Below, piece after piece: positions 55,223-63,390 of a stretch of 64,000 nucleotides of DNA. The notes below the pieces were generated by a model. That model was given only the letters and a program-made list of their open reading frames with translations, did not search any database and was not told the origin of the DNA. Made by a program: the position numbers and the translations under genes. Position 1 is the first letter of the stretch; the number at the start of each line of letters is the position of its first letter. Source of the DNA: Holdemania massiliensis AP2 (lineage in GTDB: Bacteria > Bacillota_I > Bacilli_A > Erysipelotrichales > Erysipelotrichaceae); the NCBI RefSeq assembly GCF_000327285.1, contig NZ_HE998568.1:390810-454809 (forward strand), read 5' to 3'.

Positions 55223-55987
55223 ATGAATTTACTTCAGGTCATACTCATTTCTCTGCTTGGTTATCTGACTTACATTCACACGCCGTTTCTGGGCGGCGGC
55301 TTAATCGGATGGTACTGCCTTGGCCGGCCGTTAGTTTCGGCTCTGTTCATCGGTCTGATTCTGGGCGATGTCAAAACCGCGATGATTTTAGGCACCTATG
55401 TGCAGCTGATCTTCATCGGTTTAGTCACGCCGGGCGGATCGATTACGCCGGATATGAATCTGGCTACCTTTATCGCGATACCGTTAGGCGTCGTCGCGCA
55501 TCTGGATTCCGGAACGACGGTTGCCCTGGCGGTCACGGCTTCGGCAGTGGGTCAGATCATGGCAACGCCGTGCTATGCCGCAACGCTGCTGCCGGTCAAC
55601 TATCAGAAGAAGCTGGTGGAACAGGGGAAATTAAAAGCCGCGGCCTGGGTTCCGGTCTGGGGCAACGCCGTCAAGTTCCTGTTCCGCTTCATTCCGACTT
55701 TCATCTGTTTGTATTGGGGGCAGAGCGCGATTGAAATGCTCGTAGCGAATTCGCCGCAGTGGCTGATCGACATCATGACCATCTTTGGCAATCCAATGCC
55801 GTTAATCGGCTTCGCCATTCTAATGAAATTGTTGGTTAAAAATCCGACGGATCTCATTTTCTTCACCGTTGGTTTCGCTTTTGTCGGCGTTTTAGGCGTC
55901 GACATGCTGACAGTTTTGGTCTTCGCCATTCTGTTCGCGTTATTTGAATTCAAAATTAGCCGCAGTCGGAAAGAGGTGCAGAACTGA
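55223..55987 (+). CDS. PTS system, mannose-family IIC component
   Basis: 254 residues from the ATG at 55223, six bases after AAGGAGGG. About 7-8 hydrophobic segments; GGGLIGWYCLGRPLVSALFI and GLVTPGGSITPDMNLATFIA are hallmarks of the AgaC/ManY family membrane channel. Starts 12 bases after the IIB stop; the stop overlaps the IID start (TGATG). Confidence 0.92.
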   Translation: MNLLQVILISLLGYLTYIHTPFLGGGLIGWYCLGRPLVSALFIGLILGDVKTAMILGTYVQLIFIGLVTPGGSITPDMNLATFIAIPLGVVAHLDSGTTVALAVTASAVGQIMATPCYAATLLPVNYQKKLVEQGKLKAAAWVPVWGNAVKFLFRFIPTFICLYWGQSAIEMLVANSPQWLIDIMTIFGNPMPLIGFAILMKLLVKNPTDLIFFTVGFAFVGVLGVDMLTVLVFAILFALFEFKISRSRKEVQN

Positions 55988-56832
55988 TGACTTCCATCAA
56001 TCAAGAAAAGAAAGACAGCGTGCTTTCTAAAAAGCTGATCCGCAAATGTTATATCAATTGGATGTGCTTCAATCTTTCCCTGTATCAGCCGGAAACGATG
56101 CAGGCTCCGGCCTTAGTCAAGATGTTCGGCGATATCCGCGAAGATCTCTACCCCGGCGACAAACAAAAGCAGCAGGAACTGATGGCCCGTCATCTGCCGT
56201 TTTTCAATACCGAGCCGTTCATCGGCTGTCTGATTCCGGGCATCACTTTGGGCATGGAAGCGGAAAAAGCCCGCGGCGAGGATATTCCGGAAGATCTGAT
56301 CACGTCGATCAAATCGGCATTGATGGGACCGTTTGCCGGAATTGGCGACGCGCTGCTGCCGGGAACGTTCATTCCGATTCTGTTGGCGATTGCCTGCGGA
56401 CTCAGCGCGGACGGGCAGATTACTGGGGCAATCTTCTACATCGTCGCCTTCTTAGCGGTGATGGTGCCGCTGACATGGTTCTTATTTAACCGCGGCGTTG
56501 CCTTCGGTGCGAAAGCCGCTGAGCTGATCCTTGGCAATGATTTAAAGGATGACATCATCAGCGCCTTAAACATTGTCGGTCTGATGGTCGTCGGCTGCAT
56601 CGCCTGTGCTTATGCCAACATTAATCTAGGCTTTCAATATGTCAAAGACGGCGTTGTTATCGTTGATCTGCAGTCACTAATCAATGGCGTCTGGCCGAAG
56701 CTGCCGGTTTTCTTAGCCGTTTTGGGCACCTATTATCTGATGGCCAAGAAGAACTGGAGCGCGACCAAAATGATCCTGCTGTATCTGGTCATCGCGATCC
56801 TCGGATACTTCTCAGGAATTTTGACAGTCTGA
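55987..56832 (+). CDS. PTS system, mannose-family IID component
   Basis: 281 residues. Typical IID: LIRKCYINWMCFNLSLYQPE at the start, MARHLPFFNTEPFIGCLIPG, ALMGPFAGIGDALLPGTFIP, and C-terminal hydrophobic segments. Pairs with IIC to form the sugar channel. Its stop overlaps the nanE start. Confidence 0.93.
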   Translation: MTSINQEKKDSVLSKKLIRKCYINWMCFNLSLYQPETMQAPALVKMFGDIREDLYPGDKQKQQELMARHLPFFNTEPFIGCLIPGITLGMEAEKARGEDIPEDLITSIKSALMGPFAGIGDALLPGTFIPILLAIACGLSADGQITGAIFYIVAFLAVMVPLTWFLFNRGVAFGAKAAELILGNDLKDDIISALNIVGLMVVGCIACAYANINLGFQYVKDGVVIVDLQSLINGVWPKLPVFLAVLGTYYLMAKKNWSATKMILLYLVIAILGYFSGILTV

Positions 56833-57542
56833 TGAAAACCTGTGTAAACGCCTGCCTAGGCCAGCTGATCGTTTCGTGCCAGGCTTACGAAGATACGCCG
56901 CTCTACGGTGCGGAAAACATGAAAAGAATGGTACAGAGCGCGATGCTGGGCGGGGCAAAGGTTGTTCGCTGCTGCTGGCCGCAGGACATCCGGGCTGCCC
57001 GTTCATTAAGTCCGGATCTAGTCATCATCGGAATCAATAAAATCATGCCGCAAGCGGGAAACAGTCTGGATGACGTCTTCATTACGCCGACCTTTGAAAA
57101 AGCCCGCGAAGTGGTGGAAGCGGGAGCGGATCTGCTTGCGCTTGACGCCCGGATTACGAAAAAACGCGGCAAATCCGAGCTGCTGGAGCTGCTTCATCAA
57201 ATCCGTGAAGCTTTTCCAAACATCGGCGTCATGGCAGACTGCGCGACCTATGAAGAATGCCAGATCTGCGCTCAAAGCGGAGCTGTTGATATTCTCTCCA
57301 CAACCTTGTCAGGCTTAGTCAAGCCGATTGAAGGCCCAGATACAGAACTGGTTCGGCAGCTGAAAGCCGATTTCACCCTGCCGGTCAACGCGGAAGGACG
57401 AATCTGGGAACTGAAAGACATCGACGCCGTGGTAGAAGCTGGGGCAGATATGATCACGATCGGCACCGCCATCACTCGGCCGCATCTAATTACTGAACGA
57501 TTCCTGAACCATTACCTGCAGCTACAGGATCATGCGGAATAA
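56832..57542 (+). CDS. nanE: N-acetylmannosamine-6-phosphate 2-epimerase
   Basis: 236 residues, normal length. Converts ManNAc-6-P into GlcNAc-6-P. Family blocks: GQLIVSCQAYEDTPLYGAEN, IIGINKIMP, ADLLALDARITKKRGKSELL, GVMADCATYEECQICAQSG, DILSTTLSG and NAEGRIWELKDIDAVVEAGA. The gene lies inside a mannose-type PTS operon, so the PTS probably imports ManNAc directly as ManNAc-6-P, sparing NanK. NagA/NagB for later steps are not in the window. Confidence 0.93.
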   Translation: MKTCVNACLGQLIVSCQAYEDTPLYGAENMKRMVQSAMLGGAKVVRCCWPQDIRAARSLSPDLVIIGINKIMPQAGNSLDDVFITPTFEKAREVVEAGADLLALDARITKKRGKSELLELLHQIREAFPNIGVMADCATYEECQICAQSGAVDILSTTLSGLVKPIEGPDTELVRQLKADFTLPVNAEGRIWELKDIDAVVEAGADMITIGTAITRPHLITERFLNHYLQLQDHAE

Positions 57543-58092
57543 ATCAGACTGCATGGACAAATCGATCACCTTTACCCTTCAGGACGTGGAGTTGGCAGAA
57601 GCCTATCAGTTTCTGGCTTCCCTGCTGCCCCGCAATAAAACGCGGTATCTGGCGATAAAGCTGAGCATTCCGATCCTGGCTCTTTTCACCCTGATCTATT
57701 TCCATGGCGCTTCCACGCTTTTAGGCTGGATCCTCACCCTTGGACTCAGCGTCTTATGGATTTTAAAAATCAGCCGCTGGCTTTGGACAATCTATCTGCA
57801 TAACCAAGTCAGCGGGCTGTTCAAAGAAACGCTGGCCAACGCCCGATACATTCCGGTAACCGCGGTCTTCAGCGATGACATTCAAATTGCAGGCCAGACG
57901 CTGACCTATTCGGATATCCAACGCATAGTCCCCCTGGCTCATACGCTGTTGTTCTTCCATGCCCCGCATCAGATGTTTATTCTCCCTTTGCGGGTACTGG
58001 GTGAAGCACAAGAAGTTGAGGCTTTCTGTCGGGGAATTCTGAAACGGCAGGCATCGGAGGCCGCAGAAAAAGAAACAAAGGAGGAATGCTGA
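57532..58092 (+). CDS. YcxB-like membrane protein in the PTS operon
   Basis: 186 residues from the ATG at 57532, overlapping nanE by 11 bases, with ACAGGA upstream. Two membrane helices about 48-85 (IPILALFTLIYFHGASTLLG, WILTLGLSVLWILKI), then a YcxB-like domain with SDDIQIAGQTLTYSDIQRIV and FFHAPHQMFILPLR. Role unknown. Its place between nanE and the IIA gene, with tight spacing on both sides, suggests a part in the PTS's membrane function. Confidence 0.75.
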   Translation: MRNKSDCMDKSITFTLQDVELAEAYQFLASLLPRNKTRYLAIKLSIPILALFTLIYFHGASTLLGWILTLGLSVLWILKISRWLWTIYLHNQVSGLFKETLANARYIPVTAVFSDDIQIAGQTLTYSDIQRIVPLAHTLLFFHAPHQMFILPLRVLGEAQEVEAFCRGILKRQASEAAEKETKEEC

Positions 58093-58500
58093 ATGATTCA
58101 AATTCTGATCGTCACCCATGGGCCGCTGGCCGAAGCGCTGAAAGTCAGCGCCGGAATGTTTTTTCCCCAGGCCTCTGACATAACAGCCCTCAGCTTAAAT
58201 CCGCAGGATAATCCGCTGGAATTAAAAGACCGGATTGTCGCGGAAGTCCGCAAAGTGAATGAAGGCGACGGCGTGCTGATCTTTGCCGATCTGTTCGCGG
58301 GAACGCCCTGCAACATGACAGCCTTGGCGCTGACTGAACTTTCCGACATTCCAATTCAGTGTTTAGTCGGCGTCAATCTGCCGTTAGTGATGGAGGCGCT
58401 GGGCTCCCTGAATTCGATGGATCTGCATGCGCTGACCGCTCATTTAACCCAGATCGCCGCCGATACTATATTGGATCTGCGGGCAAAACTGGAGTTATAA
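58093..58500 (+). CDS. PTS system, mannose-family IIA component
   Basis: 135 residues. VTHGPLAEALKVSAGM has the phospho-accepting His (residue 9), and ADLFAGTPCNMTAL and ANLPLVMEAL-like blocks complete the EIIA-Man fold. Starts directly after the YcxB-like stop with AAGGAGG in that stop region. Completes a IIB-IIC-IID-IIA system. Confidence 0.93.
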   Translation: MIQILIVTHGPLAEALKVSAGMFFPQASDITALSLNPQDNPLELKDRIVAEVRKVNEGDGVLIFADLFAGTPCNMTALALTELSDIPIQCLVGVNLPLVMEALGSLNSMDLHALTAHLTQIAADTILDLRAKLEL

Positions 58501-58505
58501 TTCAG

Positions 58506-58536
58506 GCTCCTGTCTGAAAATCAGACAGGGGCTTTT
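58506..58536 (+). terminator. Terminator of the PTS operon
   Basis: GCTCCTGTCTGA and TCAGACAGGGGC pair around two bases of the A-rich loop, followed by TTTTC. It lies just past the IIA stop. Confidence 0.9.
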
Positions 58537-58551
58537 CTATCCTTTTCCATA

Positions 58552-58588
58552 AGAAAACGGCATAGCTCAAACAAACGAACTATACCGT
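58552..58588 (-). terminator. Terminator of the merR gene
   Basis: On the minus strand ACGGTATAG pairs with CTATGCCGT (one G-T) and runs into TTTTC. It lies about 75 bases past the merR stop. Confidence 0.65.
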
Positions 58589-58662
58589 GGAGTCAAAACA
58601 TAATTTTTTTGCAATCTGAGCCTTAAATCTGAATATCAGCCGAGTTTTCGCTCTCCTTTTAA

Positions 58663-59025
58663 TCAGGGATGACATTCGGCATTGCGTTCATAGGCAGCGA
58701 TTTTATAATTCAAGCGTTCCAACGTCTTGTTCATTTCATCCAGTCTTTCAATCAGCTGCTCCCGCTGTTCGATCAGCAGCCGTTTGCGGGCCTCAATTGT
58801 TTCATCCCCCTTTTGGAATAACGCTACATATTCGATCAGCACTTCAATCGGCAGGCCTGCCTGACGCATACATTTGATAAACTCTACCCAGCGGCAGTCT
58901 TCCTCAGTATAATCGCGAATACCGCTGGCTGTGCGGTTGACTTTAGGAAGCAGTCCTACCCGTTCATAATAACGCAGCGTGTCCTGTGTGAGATTGTATT
59001 TTTTACTGACTTCCGCAATATTCAT
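58663..59025 (-). CDS. MerR-family transcriptional regulator
   Basis: 120 residues from the ATG at 59025, after AGGAGGG; a longer open frame has no start signal. N-terminal HTH: MNIAEVSKKYNLTQDTLRYY and ERVGLLPKVNRTASGIRDYT. Coiled coil about 80-110 (EQREQLIERLDEMNKTLERL). A single Cys close to the C-terminus does not form a metal site, so it belongs to the effector/redox-sensing MerR proteins. Downstream of the aldo/keto reductase by 49 bases; matching MerR-type promoters at 60263 and 63220 are its likely targets. Confidence 0.92.
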   Translation of the reverse strand: MNIAEVSKKYNLTQDTLRYYERVGLLPKVNRTASGIRDYTEEDCRWVEFIKCMRQAGLPIEVLIEYVALFQKGDETIEARKRLLIEQREQLIERLDEMNKTLERLNYKIAAYERNAECHP

Positions 59026-59074
59026 ACCTTTTAATCCCTCCTGTTCCCTTTGATTATGCTTCACTGCAAACTGA

Positions 59075-60223
59075 TTATTTGCCGAATACAGCCGCGGCTT
59101 GACGCATGTTCTCCGTGACCTCCACATCAAACGGACAGCGTTTTTCACAGGCATGGCAGCCGATGCATTCAGAGGCAGTGTGTTCCAGAACCGCATAGTG
59201 TTCCCGGACGGTTTCTGGCATCCCGCTCTGAGCTTTCACCAAATTTAAAAATTTTGTCACTGTGGCGATGTCGATCTCCATCGGACATGGAGCGCAGTGA
59301 CCGCAGTACATACAATGGCCTTTCCAGCTGATTTTCGGGAAGGACGCCAGCGCCGAAGCATAATCCCGTTCTTCCTTACTGGCGGTTTCATAAGCAACAC
59401 TTTGGCGCAGCTCTTCAACCGTATGCGCTCCCGGCAGCACGGTCGCAACGCCGGGACGGGTCAGGGCATAATGCAGACACTGAATCGGGGTCAGAGCTTT
59501 GCCTGCCGGCGACAGGCTCTCATCCAATAAATCTCCGCCGCCAAACGGTTTCATAACGGTGATGCCCACGCCTTTGCGCTGGCATAATTCATACAGCGCC
59601 TCGCGCTGCGGATCCATGTTCACCAATGGTTTTGCATAGCTTTCATCCGCCCATAAGGTTTCGATATCCTCACTTCCCGGCTGCAGGTCATAGCAGGGAT
59701 TTACGCTGAACATCAGCACTTCGATCAAGCCGCTTTCCACTGCTTTGATCGCCGCTTCCGGATTATGGCTGCTTAAACCGATATGTCCGATCCGGCCTTC
59801 TTTCTTCAGCTGCAGCGCATACTGCATCACCGGTCCCTCGGCAATTTCCTGCCAGTCCTTCAAGGAATCCACATAATGGATCATGCCGACTTCCACATGA
59901 TCAGTATGCAGCTGAGTCAAACAATCCTCAAATCCAGCCCGTACTTCTTCGACCTTCCGCGTGCGCTTATATTGACCGTCGATCCACACGGAACACAAAT
60001 GAGCCTGAATAATAAACTGATCCCGCCGTCCTTTCAGGGCTTCGCCGAGGTGATGACGGAGGTTGGGATCAGGAGAATACAGATCAAAATAATTGATTCC
60101 CGCCTCCGCTGCCGCATCCACCAAAGCATAGGTGTTCCGGCCTTCTTCTTCCGTAAATCCTTCACAGCCCAAACCAATCTCACTGACTTTCAGGCCTGTG
60201 CTGCCTAATGTACGATAGATCAT
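59075..60223 (-). CDS. Aldo/keto reductase with C-terminal 4Fe-4S domain
   Basis: 382 residues. AKR barrel (RTLGSTGLKVSEIGLGCEGF, YFDLYSPDPNLRHHLGEALK, GHIGLSSHNPEAAIKAV, GVGITVMKPFGGGDLLDESL) followed by a ferredoxin-like tail with CMYCGHCAPCPMEIDI and CIGCHACEKRCPFDVEV. The usual AKR Lys position reads IIQAHLC, as seen in this Fe-S AKR subgroup rather than as damage. Likely an anaerobic oxidoreductase coupled to ferredoxin. Transcribed from the MerR-type promoter at 60263, with merR as second gene. Confidence 0.9.
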   Translation of the reverse strand: MIYRTLGSTGLKVSEIGLGCEGFTEEEGRNTYALVDAAAEAGINYFDLYSPDPNLRHHLGEALKGRRDQFIIQAHLCSVWIDGQYKRTRKVEEVRAGFEDCLTQLHTDHVEVGMIHYVDSLKDWQEIAEGPVMQYALQLKKEGRIGHIGLSSHNPEAAIKAVESGLIEVLMFSVNPCYDLQPGSEDIETLWADESYAKPLVNMDPQREALYELCQRKGVGITVMKPFGGGDLLDESLSPAGKALTPIQCLHYALTRPGVATVLPGAHTVEELRQSVAYETASKEERDYASALASFPKISWKGHCMYCGHCAPCPMEIDIATVTKFLNLVKAQSGMPETVREHYAVLEHTASECIGCHACEKRCPFDVEVTENMRQAAAVFGK

Positions 60224-60262
60224 CTTTGCTTCCTCCTGTTTTTCTAACGATTTCCTGCTTTT

Positions 60263-60293
60263 ATCGTAACTCTTAGAGCTGGCTCCAGGTCAA
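60263..60293 (-). promoter_or_regulatory. MerR-type promoter of the Fe-S aldo/keto reductase-merR unit
   Basis: On the minus strand TTGACC (60288..60293), 19-base spacer, TACGAT (60263..60268). The spacer holds a dyad with CCTGGAG and CTCTAAG. The 19-base spacing is the hallmark of MerR-activated promoters. Confidence 0.75.
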
Positions 60294-60362
60294 GCTTTTT
60301 TTATTGTAAAAATGATAAAAGAATACTTTTTCTTTATCTTGATCGAACAGAGTAAAGTCTGC

Positions 60363-60779
60363 TTACGCTCTGCATTTCAATTCCAGCATCTTCTGAACAT
60401 CGCGAAACTGAGCTTCATTGGTTACCCGATAATGCAGCCAGCCGCCGTCCCCGCAAGGATATTTCTTATCAATGCAGGCTTGCGTTTCCTGTTCAACTTG
60501 ATAATAGATCTGCGCAAATTGTTCGTTCGATAAGCGAAGCATCACCGTCAACGAATCTGTTTCCGCAAAAACATTGCAGATCAGTTTTTTCTTTTTTTTA
60601 TGAGCGACTGCCCAGCCATAGTGATTCCCATAGGGAAAGCAAATCGTCTGTACCGTGCCGCAAACGGCAGACAGCAATTCATTGATTTGAATAAACAACG
60701 CACGGCTTTTACCGCAAGTTTCCGCCATCTCCTCAAATGTCGGTGTATTCAGCTTATCGAGCATTCTTTCACCCATCAT
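60363..60779 (-). CDS. DUF3788-family protein
   Basis: 138 residues after GGAGGA (an adjacent ATG at 60776 is also possible). The pattern GWAVAHKKKKKLICNVFAET, LTVMLRLSNEQFAQIYYQVE and GGWLHYRVTNEAQFRDVQKM fits DUF3788, small soluble proteins of unknown role that look like DNA-methyltransferase-repair or lipid-binding scaffolds in different hands. No operon partner is obvious. Confidence 0.75.
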   Translation of the reverse strand: MMGERMLDKLNTPTFEEMAETCGKSRALFIQINELLSAVCGTVQTICFPYGNHYGWAVAHKKKKKLICNVFAETDSLTVMLRLSNEQFAQIYYQVEQETQACIDKKYPCGDGGWLHYRVTNEAQFRDVQKMLELKCRA

Positions 60780-60946
60780 GATTCCTCCATTTCACGGGTT
60801 CCCCAGCTTGAAATATTGGTTAAGCTCAAGATCTCTCTGAGCTTATCTTAGCCGTGGAAGCAGAATTGATCAAGGCCGATCATAAAAAATATATCAAAAA
60901 GGATGCAAGTTTCACAGTTGCCGCCTTAGTCTCCTTGCTTTATTGA

Positions 60947-61435
60947 TCATCCCAGCTCAATGTAAGTTTCTCTGGAATCAAAGAAGACTTTGATCTGCTG
61001 GATCGTAAAATGAATAACTTTGAAATCACCGCCGAACATTCCCTCTGGATACCAATCGTTCAGCTCACTTCGCCATGATTTTCTAATATACGCTTCCCGC
61101 TGCTCAAACTCCGCCTGCCCCTGCAGCATCACTCCGCAGACCGATTCCTCATCAAAAATAATACCGGTCACCTGCTTGTTCGACTTTAAATACTGACAAA
61201 ATTCCGCGTTCTCATCGGTATTTATCCAGATTTCCTTCCCATTTTCAACAAAGTTGATATACACCGCTTTGGAAATAATCATCCCCTTTGGGGAAGGATA
61301 GGAACAGACCATCGTCTTTTTGCGCTGCAGAAGATCTGTAAAAACATCCATTCTTTTTCTCAGTTCTAAATCTGAACATTCCTGATTCTTAATCCATTTT
61401 CCTTGAATCCATTTTTTATCTTCCAATACCTTCAT
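60947..61435 (-). CDS. Pyridoxamine-5'-phosphate-oxidase-like flavin protein
   Basis: 162 residues after GGAGGAGAGGG. Split-barrel marks: LQRKKTMVCSYPSPKGMIIS, GKEIWINTDENAEFCQYLKS, VTGIIFDEESVCGVMLQGQA. Such proteins bind FMN, F420 or heme and reduce small molecules; the exact substrate is not evident. Its upstream region carries no clear MerR-type promoter. Confidence 0.85.
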   Translation of the reverse strand: MKVLEDKKWIQGKWIKNQECSDLELRKRMDVFTDLLQRKKTMVCSYPSPKGMIISKAVYINFVENGKEIWINTDENAEFCQYLKSNKQVTGIIFDEESVCGVMLQGQAEFEQREAYIRKSWRSELNDWYPEGMFGGDFKVIHFTIQQIKVFFDSRETYIELG

Positions 61436-61544
61436 TGTCTTTCCCTCTCCTCCTTCTTATCTAACCTTTGTCCATGAGAACTCAGGCTCATCTGTTTCTC
61501 GAATCCATTATACCGTCCCTTTTCAGTTCTGTCCTGACAATTCA

Positions 61545-61580
61545 AAACAGGTTCAGCGATGTTATCTGCTGAACCTGTTT
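61545..61580 (-). terminator. Terminator of the ECF/DUF3842 operon
   Basis: AAACAGGTTCAGC and GCTGAACCTGTTT form a perfect 13-bp stem with a 10-base loop; GTTTTG follows on the minus strand. It lies about 50 bases past the stop of the gene at 61633. Confidence 0.75.
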
Positions 61581-61632
61581 CTCTTTGAATTCCGATTGAC
61601 AAAGCTCCTAGGAAAAGAATAGACCTGTTATT

Positions 61633-62139
61633 TTACAAACGAGCTAAATCGATTGCGTAAGCTTGTAAAATCACTCTGTATGCTGGATGTTCCTGACGCC
61701 GATAAACGTCCGAATGATGCACTGCGCCGCCTGGATAATTCGTTAGCCAAGTTTTCCATGTCCGTTCATCAAACGGCATTTTTCCTCGCTGCGCCAGATT
61801 TTCCAATTCTTTCAGCTTCATTTGAAATGCGGCTTCACGGCCTTGATGCCGTTGAGCCGTATGCAGCATGGCTTCAAAGATGGCTTCCGCCTGAGTCGGT
61901 TTTAATCCGGCTAAATGCAGCCGCACCAAACCATTGCCAAGTTCATCCCAGGACCGCACGCGGGGACGATCCGTATTCGCTTCGATCTCCTGCTTGAGAA
62001 ATTCCAGCATTCCCTGCGCATCGCCAATCAGATGCTCGCAGCCGAATTCGTTTTGATAAATCAGCTTGACTGCATCCTGCGGCTGCATTGCGGGATAATG
62101 CGCGGCATGCCAAAGCAGGATGTCCGTCAGTTCACTCAC
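61633..62139 (-). CDS. Uncharacterised protein linked to an ECF S component
   Basis: 168 residues from the GTG at 62139, which overlaps the ECF stop (GTGA). The longer frame to 62238 reads through the ECF gene and is a shadow there. The body has DAVKLIYQNEFGCEHLIGDA and WKTWLTNYPGGAVHHSDVYR; no family recognised. Conserved-looking Cys/His residues may bind a ligand. Coupling to the transporter subunit suggests it processes the imported compound. Confidence 0.6.
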   Translation of the reverse strand: MSELTDILLWHAAHYPAMQPQDAVKLIYQNEFGCEHLIGDAQGMLEFLKQEIEANTDRPRVRSWDELGNGLVRLHLAGLKPTQAEAIFEAMLHTAQRHQGREAAFQMKLKELENLAQRGKMPFDERTWKTWLTNYPGGAVHHSDVYRRQEHPAYRVILQAYAIDLARL

Positions 62140-62651
62140 GCCAGCTTCGCCTTCTGCAAGGCATAAACCACAGCCGGCAGGATCAGCAGCTGCAGAAGAA
62201 TACCCGGCAGCGCCGTTACGAAGGACGCCGTCATCCACATTTGAATGGAATACGCCCCAGCTCTAAAAATCAGTGCGTTCATCAATCCATAAACGATCCG
62301 TCCGCCGATCATCGCTGTGACAAGCGCGGCATACAGATTGATCATCGGTTTTTCCGTCTTCATCACTTTGATCATGATTCCGGCAAGCAGGCCATAAACC
62401 GCCAGCTCGCAGATCATGCTTGGCAGATACGCCGGACCCGGCATCCCGGTAACCAAGGACGACAGCACCGGTGTGAAAATTCCGCAGATCAAGCCCAAGA
62501 TCGGACCGCAGATCAGACCGCAAAGCAAAACCGGAATGTGCATCGGCAGCATCACGCTGCCGGCATTGGGAATGACGTGAAAGGCCATTGGAAGAACAAC
62601 GCCTAAGGCCATACATAAAGCCGTAATAATCAAATGTTTCGTATTTTTCAT
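62136..62651 (-). CDS. ECF transporter S component
   Basis: 171 residues, about six membrane segments. MKNTKHLIITALCMALGVVL and GSVMLPMHIPVLLCGLICGP match substrate-binding S components of energy-coupling-factor vitamin importers; the latter segment is reminiscent of thiamin-type S components but not decisive. It has no A/T components here and would use a shared module elsewhere. Second gene of a unit led by the DUF3842 gene (114-base gap with a hairpin in it). Confidence 0.85.
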   Translation of the reverse strand: MKNTKHLIITALCMALGVVLPMAFHVIPNAGSVMLPMHIPVLLCGLICGPILGLICGIFTPVLSSLVTGMPGPAYLPSMICELAVYGLLAGIMIKVMKTEKPMINLYAALVTAMIGGRIVYGLMNALIFRAGAYSIQMWMTASFVTALPGILLQLLILPAVVYALQKAKLA

Positions 62652-62765
62652 CTTTGTTTTCTCCTACTCAAAAACAACAGTGCTCTGCCGCATGGAAACC
62701 TTCGTGATTTCCGCATTCGCTTTTTGTTTCTGGTTGGAACGACATTTCAGCTTCTGCCGAAAACA

Positions 62766-63191
62766 TCAAACAGCAAGTCTTTCCAGGATCAGGCCGGCAG
62801 CCTTTTCAATCAGCTCGTCGACAGAACAATCCTGAACCCCAGCGATCAGAATTCCGCAGCGGTTTAAAGGGATTAAGACCTTTTCCGCATCGCTCTGTCC
62901 GATCACCGCCGCCATCTTCGGAGTGATTTCACCCAGCATCGAATCGGCTACGACAAGGGAAGCCGGACCGGCAATCACCGCCGCCCGCCGGGCAGCGACT
63001 AAAACCGGATTTTCTCCGGTTGCGCCCTGCCGCGCTTTTCCTTTCAGCATCGTTGAAGTTGCAGCGCTGTTGGTGCCCAGGGCCAACAGATTCAGTTCAG
63101 GATTGCACTCCAGCAGCCGATCACACAATTTCCGGCCGATCATCCCGCCCTGTCCGTCAATGACCACGACCAGCGGTGTTTTTTCTTTCAT
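62766..63191 (-). CDS. DUF3842-family protein
   Basis: 141 residues. VVVIDGQGGMIGRKLCDRLL, ALGTNSAATSTMLKGKARQG and ATGENPVLVAARRAAVIAGP form a small nucleotide-binding-like fold named DUF3842. Often next to vitamin transporters, as here. Transcribed from the MerR-type promoter at 63220; first gene of the DUF3842-ECF-61633 unit. Confidence 0.88.
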   Translation of the reverse strand: MKEKTPLVVVIDGQGGMIGRKLCDRLLECNPELNLLALGTNSAATSTMLKGKARQGATGENPVLVAARRAAVIAGPASLVVADSMLGEITPKMAAVIGQSDAEKVLIPLNRCGILIAGVQDCSVDELIEKAAGLILERLAV

Positions 63192-63219
63192 CGCAATCCC
63201 CCTTATTCTGTTCTCTATT

Positions 63220-63250
63220 AGATTAACACCTGAAGCTGGCTCCAGGTCAA
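63220..63250 (-). promoter_or_regulatory. MerR-type promoter of the DUF3842-ECF unit
   Basis: On the minus strand TTGACC (63245..63250), 19-base spacer, TAATCT (63220..63225). The spacer dyad ACCTGGAG/CTTCAGGT matches 7 of 8. The whole GCTGGCTCCAGGTCAAGC core is identical to that at the promoter at 60263. Confidence 0.75.
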
Positions 63251-63327
63251 GCTTTTTTTGAAAAAACGATCAATTGGAAGGTGTTATGCTGGCTCAAATG
63301 TCCTTTGTCTTCCATTTTATTAAAAGA

Positions 63328-63375
63328 AAGAAAAAATCGGATCTCAGTTCAGGAAGTTCCTGCTTTATCCGATTT
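63328..63375 (-). terminator. Terminator of the gene at the right edge
   Basis: AAATCGGAT and ATCCGATTT enclose a 24-base partly foldable loop, followed by Ts on the minus strand. It lies 15 bases past the stop of the gene at 63391. Confidence 0.7.
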
Positions 63376-63390
63376 CTTATTACAAGCTTC

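Noticed and set aside
62652-62765. Riboswitch between the DUF3842 and ECF genes
   Set aside because: There is a GGAAA/TTTCC hairpin but no recognisable thiamin, riboflavin or cobalamin core.
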